From: Micromonospora nigra
GTDB taxonomy: Bacteria; Actinomycetota; Actinomycetes; Mycobacteriales; Micromonosporaceae
Length of the DNA stretch: 64,000 bases
Direction: 5' to 3'
Assembly: GCF_900091585.1 (NCBI RefSeq)
Contig: NZ_FMHT01000003.1
Coordinates: 4,765,501-4,829,500 of the forward strand
Below are positions 7,458 to 15,984 of this stretch, in pieces. Both the position numbers and the translations under genes were made by a program. The notes beneath the pieces were generated by a model. It did not search any database, had not been told where the DNA came from, and saw nothing but the letters and a program-made list of their open reading frames with translations. Each line of letters begins with the position of its first letter. Position 1 is the stretch's first letter.

Positions 7458-8831
7458 TTAGGGGGCGGGGGAGGTCGGGGCTGGTGGGGTGGGCTGGGCC
7501 GGCGGGGCTGGTGCGGTCGGCGGCGCGAGGGCGTCGGCGAGGTCGGGCAGCAGGAGCCCGATCTGCCATTCGCGGGCGCCCAGGCTCCGCAGGGTCTCCG
7601 CCACCGTCTCCTCGGTGACCTGCTCCGGAGGTTGCCAGGCCAGCCGACGTACCGAGTCCGGGGCGATCAGGTTCTCCGGTGGCAGGGTGTGTGCGCCCGC
7701 CACCCGAAGCACCACCTCGCGGCTGCGGGTCAGCCGCCCGGCCGCCACCGGATCACGCTCGGCCCAGCGGTGTGGCGGCGGCGGACCCTCCACCGCCGGG
7801 GCGACGGGCAGCGCCTCGTCGGGTAGCTGCCGGGCATCGTCCAGCGCCGACAGCCAGGTGCGGGCCAGCCGGCGCACGGAACGGCCACCGAAGCCGGGAA
7901 GGGTGAGCAGCGTTCGCTCGTCCTGCGGGTCCAGTTCGGCGGCGGCGATGATCGCGGAGTCGGGCAGCACCCGGCCCGGGGCGGCGTCCCGCCGGGCAGC
8001 GATCTCGTCCCGCGCGTACCACAGCGAGCGGACCCGGGCCTGCGCCCGCGCCCCCCGCAGCCGGTGGATGCCCGAGGTGCGCCGCCACGGATCCGCCCGT
8101 ACCCGGGGCGGGCGCGCCCCGGTGCGGACCAGCGCGTCGAACTCCTCGGCCGCCCACTGCGACTTGCCCTGTCGGCGCAACTCCGCGTCGAGGGCGTCCC
8201 GGAGGTCGACCAGCATCTCCACGTCCAGCGCGGCGTACGTCAGCCAGGACTCCGGCAGCGGTCGGCTCGACCAGTCCGCCGCGGAGTGGTGCTTCTCCAG
8301 GCGATAGCCGAGCAGGTGCTCGGTGAGCGCCGCCAGGCCCACCCGCTCGAACCCGGCCAGCCGTGCGGCCAGCTCCGTGTCGAACAGCCGGCGCGGGCGC
8401 AGCCCCAGTTCCGCGAGGCAGGACAGGTCCTGACTGGCGGCGTGCAGCACCCACTCGGTATCGGCGATCGCCGCGTCGAGGGCACTCAGGTCGGGCAGGG
8501 GCAGCGGGTCGATCAGCGCGGTGCCCGCGCCCGCCCGGCGCAGCTGCACCAGGTAGGCCCGCTGGCTGTAGCGGTAACCGGAGGCGCGTTCGGCGTCGAG
8601 CGCCACGGGGCCGGTGCCGGTGGTGAAACGGGCCACCACCTCGTCGAACTCGGGCGGCGTGGTCACCGGCTCAGGGGTGCCGTCGCGGGGCGCGGTCAGC
8701 GGCACGGGGCCGCCCGCACCCGGGTCGGTCCCCGTGTCGGCCGGGGTCGAGGCGGCTGACGGCGGCTGGTTGATCTCGTCTCCCGTGCGGCTTTCGGCGG
8801 CCCGACGGTGCAGGGGTGATTCGTCGGTCAC
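7458..8831 (-). CDS. rnd: ribonuclease D-like 3'-5' exonuclease with HRDC domain
   Basis: 457 residues. A flexible acidic and Pro-rich N-terminus (1-65) precedes a DEDDy exonuclease domain: ALDAERA (first Asp and Glu), HAASQDLSCL (second Asp) and TYAALDVEML (Tyr and last Asp). An HRDC domain follows (about 240-320), then a C-terminal part ending in a Pro/Ala tail. It probably trims the 3' ends of stable RNAs. GTG start; TAGGGT lies exactly 6 nt before it (8843-8838) with no ribosome site, which suggests a leaderless message. DUF3000 and heme genes next to rnd is an arrangement I know from actinobacteria. Confidence 0.9.
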   Translation of the reverse strand: MTDESPLHRRAAESRTGDEINQPPSAASTPADTGTDPGAGGPVPLTAPRDGTPEPVTTPPEFDEVVARFTTGTGPVALDAERASGYRYSQRAYLVQLRRAGAGTALIDPLPLPDLSALDAAIADTEWVLHAASQDLSCLAELGLRPRRLFDTELAARLAGFERVGLAALTEHLLGYRLEKHHSAADWSSRPLPESWLTYAALDVEMLVDLRDALDAELRRQGKSQWAAEEFDALVRTGARPPRVRADPWRRTSGIHRLRGARAQARVRSLWYARDEIAARRDAAPGRVLPDSAIIAAAELDPQDERTLLTLPGFGGRSVRRLARTWLSALDDARQLPDEALPVAPAVEGPPPPHRWAERDPVAAGRLTRSREVVLRVAGAHTLPPENLIAPDSVRRLAWQPPEQVTEETVAETLRSLGAREWQIGLLLPDLADALAPPTAPAPPAQPTPPAPTSPAP

Positions 8832-8911
8832 CTGACAACCCTAGTGCGCCGGAGGATCACCCCGCGCGCACCCGCCCCGTAGCGTGTCCCCACCCGACCA
8901 GCCCCCACCCC

Positions 8912-9658
8912 TCACCCCGGGCCCCCGGCCGCCCGCGGGCCTCCGCGCTGAGCGTCGATCATGAAGTTGGGGCGGACGGGGCGGGCGTTCTGCTGGACAA
9001 CCAGATGATGAACCGGCCGGGTCGACCGACCGGGGGCCACACCGACCGGGCCAGCCGGGTTCGGGGCCAGCCGGGGCCGGAACGGGTCAGGGGTGGTGGC
9101 GGGACGGCGGGAGGACAGGGGGGTGACGCCGGGTGGGGGGAGGCCCGCGGTGGAGGCGAGCAGGACGCACCACGCCTCCAGATGCGGCGCGAGGTCGTCG
9201 TCGGTGGGCGTCCAGGAGGCGCGGATCTCGATGTCGCCCGCGGCGGGGGGGCCCGCCAGGTCGCCGAACCGGGTCGACATGGTCTGCGTGATCGTCCCGC
9301 CGATCGCCCGGTACCGGGCGTCCTCGGTCTCGAGTGCGTCGGTGAGCCACGTCCAGCCCACGCCGGGTAGCAGCGGGTCGGCGGCCAGATCGATCTCCAG
9401 CTCCGCCGTCACGTACGTGACCAGCCGCAGGGTGCCCTGCCATGCCTCGTGTCCCGTCGGATCGTGCAGCAGGATCAACCGACCCGTGGCCACCTCGTCG
9501 CCGTCGCGCAGCACGGTCGCCGACAGCGCGAACGTGTACGGGGCGAGCCGCTGCGGCGCGCCCACCTCCTCCAGGAGGATCTCCGACCGCGGTACCGCCG
9601 ACCGCAGCCCGGCGACCGCGCGGGCGAAGGTCTCCGGGAACGGGATCGGGGGGGCCAT
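8912..9658 (-). CDS. DUF3000 family protein
   Basis: 248 residues. Residues 1-185 match what I know of DUF3000, an actinobacterial family of unknown function found beside hemE ([12 protein letters not shown] at the start, later [10 protein letters not shown] and [21 protein letters not shown]). The last 50 or so residues (after about 195) are low-complexity and read through an imperfect inverted repeat at 8956-9013, so the true domain is shorter and the tail may be read-through of intergenic DNA. The ATG is preceded by TAGGCT with exactly 6 nt between (9670-9665), indicating a leaderless transcript. No membrane segment or known catalytic motif is visible. Confidence 0.85.
   Translation of the reverse strand: MAPPIPFPETFARAVAGLRSAVPRSEILLEEVGAPQRLAPYTFALSATVLRDGDEVATGRLILLHDPTGHEAWQGTLRLVTYVTAELEIDLAADPLLPGVGWTWLTDALETEDARYRAIGGTITQTMSTRFGDLAGPPAAGDIEIRASWTPTDDDLAPHLEAWCVLLASTAGLPPPGVTPLSSRRPATTPDPFRPRLAPNPAGPVGVAPGRSTRPVHHLVVQQNARPVRPNFMIDAQRGGPRAAGGPG
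8956..9013. repeat. imperfect inverted repeat at the 3' end of the DUF3000 gene
   Basis: The arms TGATCATGAAGTTG and CAACCAGATGATGA pair at about 10 of 14 positions around a GC-rich loop. It looks like a small dispersed palindromic element that extends the DUF3000 reading frame. No second copy was found in this window. Confidence 0.4.
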
Positions 9659-9982
9659 GCCGGCAGCCTATGCCGCTGTCGGCCAGCCCGCCGGGACGGC
9701 ACGCCGACGGGCGGCAGGCCGAGGGGACGCAGACACCGGCGGGGCGGCGGGGGTGCTGACGCGGCGGGCCGACGGGTTGCACTCGACCGGGCGGCAGGCC
9801 GAGGGGGGTGGAACAGACCGACGGCGGGCAGGTGGACCGGCGGGTGGTGGCGGGCACCGGTGGCGGGTGGGCCCCGTGTCGTCCCGCGCCTCGGCGGGTC
9901 CCTTCTTCGTCCGTGTCCTTTCACGTCACAAAAGGCGGCGCTGCCGGTCGTCGTCACCATGCCGCGTGGCACGATTGCCGCG
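9659..9982. other. divergent intergenic region between DUF3000 and hemE
   Basis: 324 bp with no credible gene. It holds the leaderless -10 of DUF3000 (TAGGCT, minus strand) at its left end. A 17-18 bp direct repeat (GGCGGCAGGCCGAGGGG type) occurs near 9711 and 9791. Just before hemE, ACGATT lies 6-7 nt from the ATG and could be its -10. Confidence 0.5.
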
Positions 9983-11080
9983 ATGACCACCGACACGACG
10001 GGCACCGCCGCCCGAGACGACGAACCCCGCCCCGGCGGACCGGCCGACTCGCCCTTCGTCCGGGCCTGCCGGCGTCGGCCCGGGCCACACACGCCCGTCT
10101 GGTTCATGCGCCAGGCCGGCCGGTCGTTGCCGGAGTACCGGGAGATCCGGGCCAACGTGGCGATGCTGGAATCCTGCCGCCGCCCCGAGCTGGTCACCGA
10201 GATCACCCTCCAGCCGGTGCGCCGGCACGGCGTCGACGCGGCGATCCTGTTCAGCGACATCGTCGTGCCGGTTGCCGCCGCCGGCATCGACCTGGACATC
10301 GTGCCGGGCACCGGGCCGGTGGTCGCCGAGCCGGTGCGCACCGCCGCCGACGTCGACCGGATCCGGCCCATCGGTCGCGACGAGGTGTCCTATGTGGACG
10401 AGGCCGTCCGGATGCTGGTCGGGGAGCTGGGCGGCACCCCGCTCATCGGCTTCGCCGGCGCCCCGTTCACCCTGGCCAGCTACCTGGTCGAGGGTGGCCC
10501 CTCGCGTACCCACGCCAGGACGAAGGCCCTGATGTACGGCGATCCCGACCTGTGGCACGCCCTGGCCGGCCGGCTCGCCGACGTCACGCTGTCCTTCCTG
10601 CGGGTGCAGGTCGACGCGGGGGTCTCGGCGGTGCAGCTGTTCGACTCCTGGGCCGGAGCGCTCTCCGAGGCCGACTACCGGCGGTTCGTGCTGCCGCACT
10701 CGGCGAGGGTGCTCGCCGGGCTGGCCGACGCGGGCGTGCCCCGCATCCACTTCGGGGTGGGCACGGCCGAGCTGCTCGGCGCGATGGGCGAGGCCGGCGC
10801 CGACGTGGTCGGCGTCGACTGGCGGACGCCGCTGGACGTCGCCACCCGCCGGGTCGGCCCCGAGCGGGCGGTGCAGGGCAACCTGGACCCGGCGGTGCTG
10901 CTCTCCCCCTGGCCGGTGGTGGAGGCCGAGGTGCGCCGGATCCTGGAGCAGGGCCGCGCCGCCCCGGGGCACGTGTTCAACCTGGGCCACGGGGTGCTGC
11001 CGGAAACCGACCCGGATGTGCTGACCCGGGTGGTCGCGCTCGTGCACGACCTGTCCGTCCGCGCGGCCGACCGGGGCTGA
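9983..11080 (+). CDS. hemE: uroporphyrinogen decarboxylase
   Basis: 365 residues. Converts uroporphyrinogen III to coproporphyrinogen III in the cytoplasm. Family signatures: [16 protein letters not shown] near residue 40 (the substrate-binding Arg loop), the catalytic Asp in [25 protein letters not shown] and [10 protein letters not shown]. First gene of a run hemE-cgoX-chdC with gaps of 5 nt and then a 4-nt overlap, the coproporphyrin-dependent heme route of Gram-positive bacteria. The start is taken at the ATG giving MTTDTTG; an upstream in-frame ATG at 9959 is possible. Confidence 0.95.
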   Translation: MTTDTTGTAARDDEPRPGGPADSPFVRACRRRPGPHTPVWFMRQAGRSLPEYREIRANVAMLESCRRPELVTEITLQPVRRHGVDAAILFSDIVVPVAAAGIDLDIVPGTGPVVAEPVRTAADVDRIRPIGRDEVSYVDEAVRMLVGELGGTPLIGFAGAPFTLASYLVEGGPSRTHARTKALMYGDPDLWHALAGRLADVTLSFLRVQVDAGVSAVQLFDSWAGALSEADYRRFVLPHSARVLAGLADAGVPRIHFGVGTAELLGAMGEAGADVVGVDWRTPLDVATRRVGPERAVQGNLDPAVLLSPWPVVEAEVRRILEQGRAAPGHVFNLGHGVLPETDPDVLTRVVALVHDLSVRAADRG

Positions 11081-11085
11081 CCGGG

Positions 11086-12495
11086 ATGTCAACGCCGTGG
11101 CGCATCGCGGTGGTCGGTGGTGGGATAGCCGGGCTGGCCGCCGCCGTACGGCTCGCCGACCGCGCCCCCGCCGGCACGCGGATCACCGTGTACGAGCAGT
11201 CCGGCGCCCTCGGCGGCAAGCTGCGCACCGGCGAGCTGGCCGGCGGCCCGGTGGAGTTCGGTGCCGAGGCGTTCCTGATGCGCGATCCGGCCGGCGGGGA
11301 GTCGGCGGTGGTGGCCCTGATCCGCCGGCTCGGGCTGGCCGACCGGATAGTGCACCCCACCGTCGGGCAGGCCGCGCTCGCGGTCGACGGTGCCCTGCGG
11401 CCGATCCCGGGCGGCACGCTGGTGGGCGTACCCGGGGATCTGGAGCAGGTGGCCACGGTGGCCCGGCCGGTCGAGGACGGTGACCGCGACGGCGGCCGGC
11501 CGCTGCTCGGCGCGGACGACGACGTGTCCGTCGGCGCGCTGGTCCGCGCCCGGCTCGGCGACGAGGTCGTCGACCGGCTGGTCGATCCGATGCTCGGCGG
11601 TGTCTACGCCGGCCGGGCCGACGACCTGTCCCTGGTCACCACCATGCCCGCGCTGGCCCGCGCCGCCCGGGTCGAGCACACCCTGGTGGGTGCGGTGCGT
11701 GCCGCGCAGGCCGCCGCCCCGCGCGCCCCGGGCCAACCCGTCTTCGGCACCCTCGCCGGTGGGTTGGGCACCCTGGTCGACGCGGCCGTCGCGGCCAGCG
11801 GCGCGACCGTCCGCCGCGATGCCGCGGTCCGCGAGCTGACCCCGGCCGGCGGTGGTTGGCGGCTCACCGTCGGACCCACCCGCGATCCCCAGCACGTCGA
11901 GGCGGACGCGGTGGTGCTTGCCGTGCCGGCCCGGCCGGCGGCCCGGCTGCTCACGGACCTCGCCCCCGACGCCGCCACCGGGATTGGTGGCCTGGACTAC
12001 GCCAGCGTCGCCCTGGTCACCCTGGCGCTGCCCGAGCCGCCGCTGCCCGAGCTGTCCGGCTTCCTGGTGCCCGGCACCGAGGGGCTGCTGATCAAGGCGT
12101 CCACCTTCTTCACCGTCAAGTGGGGGCACCTGCGCCGGCCGGACGGGCTCGCCCTGGTGCGTGCCTCGGTGGGCCGGTACGGCGAGGAGGCCCAGCTCCA
12201 GCGACCCGACGAGGACCTCGCGGCCGTCGTGCACCGGGAGCTGTCGGCGGTTCTCGGCGTGCCACTGCCCGCCCCGGTGGCCGGGCACGTACAGCGGTGG
12301 GGCGGTTCGCTGCCGCAGTACACCCCGGGTCACCGCGACCGGGTGGCCGCCGCGCGCGCGGCCCTGCGGGCGGCCCACCCCACCGTCGCCCTGGCCGGCG
12401 CCGCCTACGAGGGCGTCGGCATCCCGGTCTGCGTCCGCTCCGGCGAGACGGCGGCCGAGGAGATCATCACCGCACTGGGAGGTTCCGGAACATGA
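11086..12495 (+). CDS. cgoX: coproporphyrinogen III oxidase (HemY/HemG type)
   Basis: 469 residues. FAD enzyme that oxidises coproporphyrinogen III to coproporphyrin III with O2. It begins [21 protein letters not shown], a Rossmann FAD motif, then FGAEAFLMR, and ends with a C-terminal FAD motif ([21 protein letters not shown]). Often annotated protoporphyrinogen oxidase; the downstream ChdC argues for coproporphyrinogen as substrate. It starts 5 nt after hemE, and its TGA overlaps the ATG of chdC in an ATGA. Confidence 0.93.
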   Translation: MSTPWRIAVVGGGIAGLAAAVRLADRAPAGTRITVYEQSGALGGKLRTGELAGGPVEFGAEAFLMRDPAGGESAVVALIRRLGLADRIVHPTVGQAALAVDGALRPIPGGTLVGVPGDLEQVATVARPVEDGDRDGGRPLLGADDDVSVGALVRARLGDEVVDRLVDPMLGGVYAGRADDLSLVTTMPALARAARVEHTLVGAVRAAQAAAPRAPGQPVFGTLAGGLGTLVDAAVAASGATVRRDAAVRELTPAGGGWRLTVGPTRDPQHVEADAVVLAVPARPAARLLTDLAPDAATGIGGLDYASVALVTLALPEPPLPELSGFLVPGTEGLLIKASTFFTVKWGHLRRPDGLALVRASVGRYGEEAQLQRPDEDLAAVVHRELSAVLGVPLPAPVAGHVQRWGGSLPQYTPGHRDRVAAARAALRAAHPTVALAGAAYEGVGIPVCVRSGETAAEEIITALGGSGT

Positions 12496-13193
12496 CCGAG
12501 CAGAGCAACGCGGCCCGGCTGCGCGAGCTCAACGAGACCATCCGCTACACCATGTGGTCGGTGTTCCGGGCCAGCGCGCCCCTGCCGTCGCTGCGCGACA
12601 ACGTCACCGGTGAGGTCGAGTCGCTCTTCGAGGAGCTGGCCGGAAAGGACGTGACGGTGCGCGGCACGTACGACGTGTCGGGGCTGCGCGCCGACGCCGA
12701 CCTGATGATCTGGTGGCACTCGTCGTCCAGCGACGCGCTCCAGGACGCCTACCTGCGGTTCCGGCGTACCACCCTGGGCAAGGCCATGACGCCGGTCTGG
12801 TCGCAGATGGCGCTGCACCGCCCGGCCGAGTTCAACAAGAGCCACATCCCGGCGTTCCTCGCCGGCGAGGACGCCCGGGCGTACCTGTGCGTGTATCCGT
12901 TCGTGCGGTCGTACGAGTGGTATCTGCTGCCGGACGCGGAGCGACGGGAACTGCTGGCCGAGCACGGGCAGATGGCCCGCGGCTACCCGGACGTGCGGGC
13001 CAACACCGTGGCCTCGTTCGCCCTCGGCGACTACGAGTGGATGCTCGCCTTCGAGGCAGACGAACTGCACCGGATCGTGGACCTGATGCGGGACCTGCGG
13101 GCCTCCCGGGCGCGAATGCACGTGCGCGAGGAGGTCCCGTTCTACACCGGCCGTCGCCGCTCGGTGGCCGAGATCGTCAACTGCCTGGTCTGA
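12492..13193 (+). CDS. chdC: coproheme decarboxylase
   Basis: 233 residues, the usual length of the HemQ/ChdC family (chlorite-dismutase fold). Removes two propionates from coproheme III to give heme b using peroxide. Seen: [10 protein letters not shown] at the start, the region [16 protein letters not shown] that holds the catalytic Tyr, and [25 protein letters not shown] near the heme site. Translationally coupled to cgoX by the ATGA overlap. The ferrochelatase that would complete the route is not in this window. Confidence 0.95.
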   Translation: MTEQSNAARLRELNETIRYTMWSVFRASAPLPSLRDNVTGEVESLFEELAGKDVTVRGTYDVSGLRADADLMIWWHSSSSDALQDAYLRFRRTTLGKAMTPVWSQMALHRPAEFNKSHIPAFLAGEDARAYLCVYPFVRSYEWYLLPDAERRELLAEHGQMARGYPDVRANTVASFALGDYEWMLAFEADELHRIVDLMRDLRASRARMHVREEVPFYTGRRRSVAEIVNCLV

Positions 13194-13196
13194 GCC

Positions 13197-13238
13197 GGCA
13201 TCCGGCATCCGGCATCCGGCTGCCGGCTGCCGGCGTTC
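13197..13238. repeat. short tandem heptamer array just after chdC
   Basis: Three copies of GGCATCC followed by two of GGCTGCC begin 4 nt past the chdC stop. Confidence 0.7.
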
Positions 13239-13321
13239 GTCGGCCGGGAGCCGTTCGCCGTCGGCCGGCTCGGGGTGACACCCGGGCCGGCCGGGCGAGG
13301 ATACGCGCTACGACGGCCGGG

Positions 13322-13366
13322 CCGGTCGGGGCCGCGCCCGAGGGAGGGAGAGACGGCCCCGACCGG
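13322..13366. terminator. bidirectional hairpin terminator between chdC and the LPMO gene
   Basis: Perfect 13-bp stem (13322-13334 with 13354-13366, arm CCGGTCGGGGCCG) with a purine-rich 19-nt loop. It lies between convergent genes and ends 4 bp from the LPMO stop. Confidence 0.8.
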
Positions 13367-13370
13367 GGTA

Positions 13371-14459
13371 TCAGGCGGTCGTGCAGGTCAGCATCGGCGC
13401 GTTGGCGCTGCCGCTGCCGAGGAAGCCGAACGTGGTGCTGGCTCCGGCCCCGAGGCTGCCGTTCCAGCCGACGTTGCGGGCCGTCACCCTGTTCCCGCTC
13501 GTCGTCACGGTGGCGTTCCACGCCTGGCTGAGCTGCTGCCCGTCCGCGTACGTCCAGGTCACCGACCAGCCGTTGATGGCCGACCCGCCAGCCGTCACCT
13601 GCACCTCACCCTGGAAGCCACCGCTCCAGGTGTTGGTGACCCGGTACGTCGCCGTGCAAGCCCCCGCCGGCGGCGGGGTGGTGGGCGGTGGCGTGGTGGG
13701 CGGGGGAGTGGTGGGCGGCGGGGTCGTGGGTGGGGGAGTGGTGGGCGGCGGCGTGGTGGGCGGCGGGTTGGACCCGCCGAACTGCACGTCGCTGCACAGG
13801 TAGTACGACTGGTCCAGGTGGCTGGCCTGCCAGATGGTGTAGACGACGTGCCGGCCCGTGCGGCCGGGCGCGTTCGCCGGGATGTCGATGGAGACGCCAC
13901 CGGTCTCCTGCCGCCACTGGGAGGCCGGAGTGTTCCCGATCTGACCGACCAGCTCCAGGTCGGACCAGGCCAGCGGCTCGGTGAGCGGATCGTAGCCCTG
14001 CCTCGTCACGTACACCCGGATGTAGTCGGCACCGTGGCTGGCCTGGTCGAACAGGCGGACCCGGAAGTTGTTCGAGACCGAGGTCGTCCGCCAGGCCCCG
14101 ACGGCGTCGAGGGCGTTGTAGCGACCACCCTCGGTACGGCCGGCGCTGCACAGCTGGCCGTCGGGGATGGCGCCCTGGTGGTTGCCGCCGACGCCCTCGC
14201 GGAACAGGCCGTTCCAGTTCCACATGGCGTTGGAGTTGGCCTGCCAGGCCTGCCAGCACATCGGATCCTCGGTGGCCATCCGGGGATTCTGGAAGTCGCC
14301 GCCCCACCGCTGCCAGCAACCGTAGTTGCGCGACGCGGGATCGACGACGGATCCGTGGGCCGAGGCCGGGTTGGCCAGGGCGGTGGTGAGCAGCAGTGTG
14401 GCGGTGACCGCGACGGCCACTGCCCACAGCGCGCGGGATGATCGGAGCAGAGTGGACAC
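13371..14459 (-). CDS. secreted AA10 lytic polysaccharide monooxygenase with CBM2
   Basis: 362 residues from the GTG at 14459. The signal peptide ends ANPASA-HGSVV, so His35 becomes the N-terminal copper ligand. The second ligand is the His of FDQASHGADYIRVYV, and the axial Tyr lies in SYYLCSDVQF, a pattern closer to cellulose-active AA10 enzymes than to chitin-active ones. A PPPTT linker (six repeats, DNA near 13670-13770) leads to a CBM2 (TATYRVTNTWSGGFQGEV) for cellulose binding. The copper enzyme would cleave crystalline glycan oxidatively outside the cell. The longer frame upstream (to 14585) has no signal-peptide logic and was dropped. Confidence 0.93.
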   Translation of the reverse strand: MSTLLRSSRALWAVAVAVTATLLLTTALANPASAHGSVVDPASRNYGCWQRWGGDFQNPRMATEDPMCWQAWQANSNAMWNWNGLFREGVGGNHQGAIPDGQLCSAGRTEGGRYNALDAVGAWRTTSVSNNFRVRLFDQASHGADYIRVYVTRQGYDPLTEPLAWSDLELVGQIGNTPASQWRQETGGVSIDIPANAPGRTGRHVVYTIWQASHLDQSYYLCSDVQFGGSNPPPTTPPPTTPPPTTPPPTTPPPTTPPPTTPPPAGACTATYRVTNTWSGGFQGEVQVTAGGSAINGWSVTWTYADGQQLSQAWNATVTTSGNRVTARNVGWNGSLGAGASTTFGFLGSGSANAPMLTCTTA

Positions 14460-14630
14460 GAAGCCCCCAGGGGGAGTTGTCGGACTGCGATACCGCCCGG
14501 ACGGCGGGGAGTTGCCCCCTCCCGCGCCGACTGCGTGGCTGCTGGCTCCGTGCGAAGAATGACACAATGTATTGCCGAGCGTCAATGGGGAAACCCTTTT
14601 CGAGTCGGCCGGCGACGCGCCCCCCGGCGG

Positions 14631-15077
14631 TCAGCCGTCCCGGCGCATGGGGGTGTGCGGGATGCCGTCCTCGAGGTACTCGTCGCCGCTGACCACGAAG
14701 CCGTACCGGGCGTAGAACCCGACCAGGTGCGACTGGGCCTCCAGCACGCACGGTCGACCGCCGGCCTCGTCGAGGGCGGCGGACATCAGCCGGCCGGCGT
14801 GTCCGCCGCCGCGCGCCGTCGGTGCCACCACCACCCGACCGATGCGGGCCACGCCGCCGGGCTCGGTCAGGATCCGCAGGTACGCCAGGGGAATCCCGCC
14901 CTCGGCCAGCCAGGCGTGGCGGGTGCCGGGTTCGACGTCGCGGCCGTCGAGTTCCGGGTACGGGCAGGACTGCTCCACGACGAACACGTCGATGCGCAGC
15001 TTCAGCAGGTCGTGGAAGGTGCGGACGTCCAGCTCGGTGAACGGCGCGATCCGGAGCACGGCGGTCTGCGACGGCAT
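14631..15077 (-). CDS. GNAT family N-acetyltransferase, ElaA-like
   Basis: 148 residues. Single GNAT fold: LLKLRIDVFVVEQSCPYPELDGRD near the start is typical of the ElaA group, then the acetyl-CoA motif VVVAPTARGGGHAGRLM (about 85-101), and the C-terminal LVGFYARYGFVVSGDEYLEDGIPH. The substrate is unknown. TAGCCT lies exactly 6 nt before the ATG (15089-15084), so the message is probably leaderless. Confidence 0.88.
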   Translation of the reverse strand: MPSQTAVLRIAPFTELDVRTFHDLLKLRIDVFVVEQSCPYPELDGRDVEPGTRHAWLAEGGIPLAYLRILTEPGGVARIGRVVVAPTARGGGHAGRLMSAALDEAGGRPCVLEAQSHLVGFYARYGFVVSGDEYLEDGIPHTPMRRDG

Positions 15078-15144
15078 GCCGCCAGGCTAGGGCGTGCCCC
15101 GGTCCTGGTCGATGCGGGGGAGGCCGGATCGGGTCGGGCCCGGG

Positions 15145-15405
15145 TCAGGCCGGGCGGGAGCCGACGGCGTCGCGGATCTGCGCGCCCTGCTCGCCCTCCT
15201 CGGCACGGGCGCAGTGTGCGCAGCAGAAGAAGCGGCCGGAAACCTCGACCCCGTGCCCGACGATCCTGATCTGGCAGTGTTCGCAGATCGGTGCCAGCTT
15301 GTGTACCGCGCACTCGAAGCAGTCGAAGGTGTGCACGTCGCCGCTGACCGTGCGCACCTCGAACGCCATCCAGTAGTCGTTTCCGCAGACCTCGCAGGTT
15401 GCCAC
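15145..15405 (-). CDS. small Cys-rich zinc-ribbon protein (prokaryotic metallothionein-like)
   Basis: 86 residues from a GTG with GGAGGGG 6 nt upstream. Four CxxC pairs (CEVC, CFEC, CEHC, CAHC, the last in RFFCCAHC) within 75 residues suggest binding of two zinc ions. Actinomycete relatives are often labelled prokaryotic metallothionein, but the rubredoxin- or ribbon-like spacing suggests a structural zinc protein. Role unknown. A longer frame upstream to 15711 lacks the ribosome site. Confidence 0.75.
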   Translation of the reverse strand: MATCEVCGNDYWMAFEVRTVSGDVHTFDCFECAVHKLAPICEHCQIRIVGHGVEVSGRFFCCAHCARAEEGEQGAQIRDAVGSRPA

Positions 15406-15559
15406 GACAGACCCCTCCAGCCGGAACGTGTTTCCTCCAGCGTGGGGCAGCGCGGGCGGCCGGGCGGGCGGAACGGCCGACATCGACCCGTTCCGGCGGC
15501 GCGTCGGCACCGGCGTGTCGGCCGTTGTACCCGGTGACGCCGTGACCCCCGGGAGGAAC

Positions 15560-15838
15560 ATGATGATCAAGCGCAACCGGCTCTTCGGCACGCAGACCCG
15601 GGTCACCTTCTGCCTGCCCCGGGACGCCCCGCCCGGCCCGGTCAGTGTGGTCGGGTCGTTCAACGGCTGGGAGCCGGGTCGGCACGAACTGGTGCCCCGC
15701 CGGGACGGCACCCGGACGGTGACGGTCCGGCTCGGGCCGGGGGAGCACCGCTTCCGCTACCTGGCCGCGGGCGGCCTCTGGCTGGACGACGAGTCGGCCG
15801 ACCGCGTCGACGACCAGGGCAGCCTGCTGGTGCTGTGA
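15560..15838 (+). CDS. isoamylase early-set / CBM48-like glycogen-binding domain protein
   Basis: 92 residues, essentially one immunoglobulin-like domain: VTFCLPRDAPPGPVSVVGSFNGWEPG then GTRTVTVRLGPGEHRFRYLAAGGLWLDDESADR. This matches the AMPK/isoamylase N-terminal glycogen-binding type. GGGAGG lies just before tandem ATGs at 15560 and 15563; the second has better spacing. There is no signal peptide, so it probably binds glycogen or a protein partner in the cytoplasm. Confidence 0.82.
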   Translation: MMIKRNRLFGTQTRVTFCLPRDAPPGPVSVVGSFNGWEPGRHELVPRRDGTRTVTVRLGPGEHRFRYLAAGGLWLDDESADRVDDQGSLLVL

Positions 15839-15895
15839 CCGGGGTGGTGTGGTGACCATCCGCGGCGCTCGGCGGGTGGGTGGGCGTCCCAGACC

Positions 15896-15945
15896 ACTCT
15901 TATCGACAGGAGTCTTTACTGTTAACAAGCTTTAATTTATGTTGG
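15896..15945 (+). promoter_or_regulatory. AT-rich promoter/operator island before the second LPMO gene
   Basis: A sharp drop in GC in an otherwise GC-rich window, with short inverted pieces (TTTACTGTTAACA, AAGCTT, TTAA repeats) in the 90 bp before the gene. Probably the promoter plus a regulator site. The regulator is not identified and no CebR-type box is present here. Confidence 0.45.
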
Positions 15946-15984
15946 TGGCACCTCACCAGGCTTTCTCCCGAAGGAGTGCCGCTG

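Noticed and set aside
12492..13193. chlorite dismutase
   Set aside because: Same fold, but position after hemE-cgoX and the family residues indicate coproheme decarboxylase.
14460..14585. N-terminal extension of the cellulose-type LPMO
   Set aside because: It would place 42 residues before the signal peptide and has no ribosome site.
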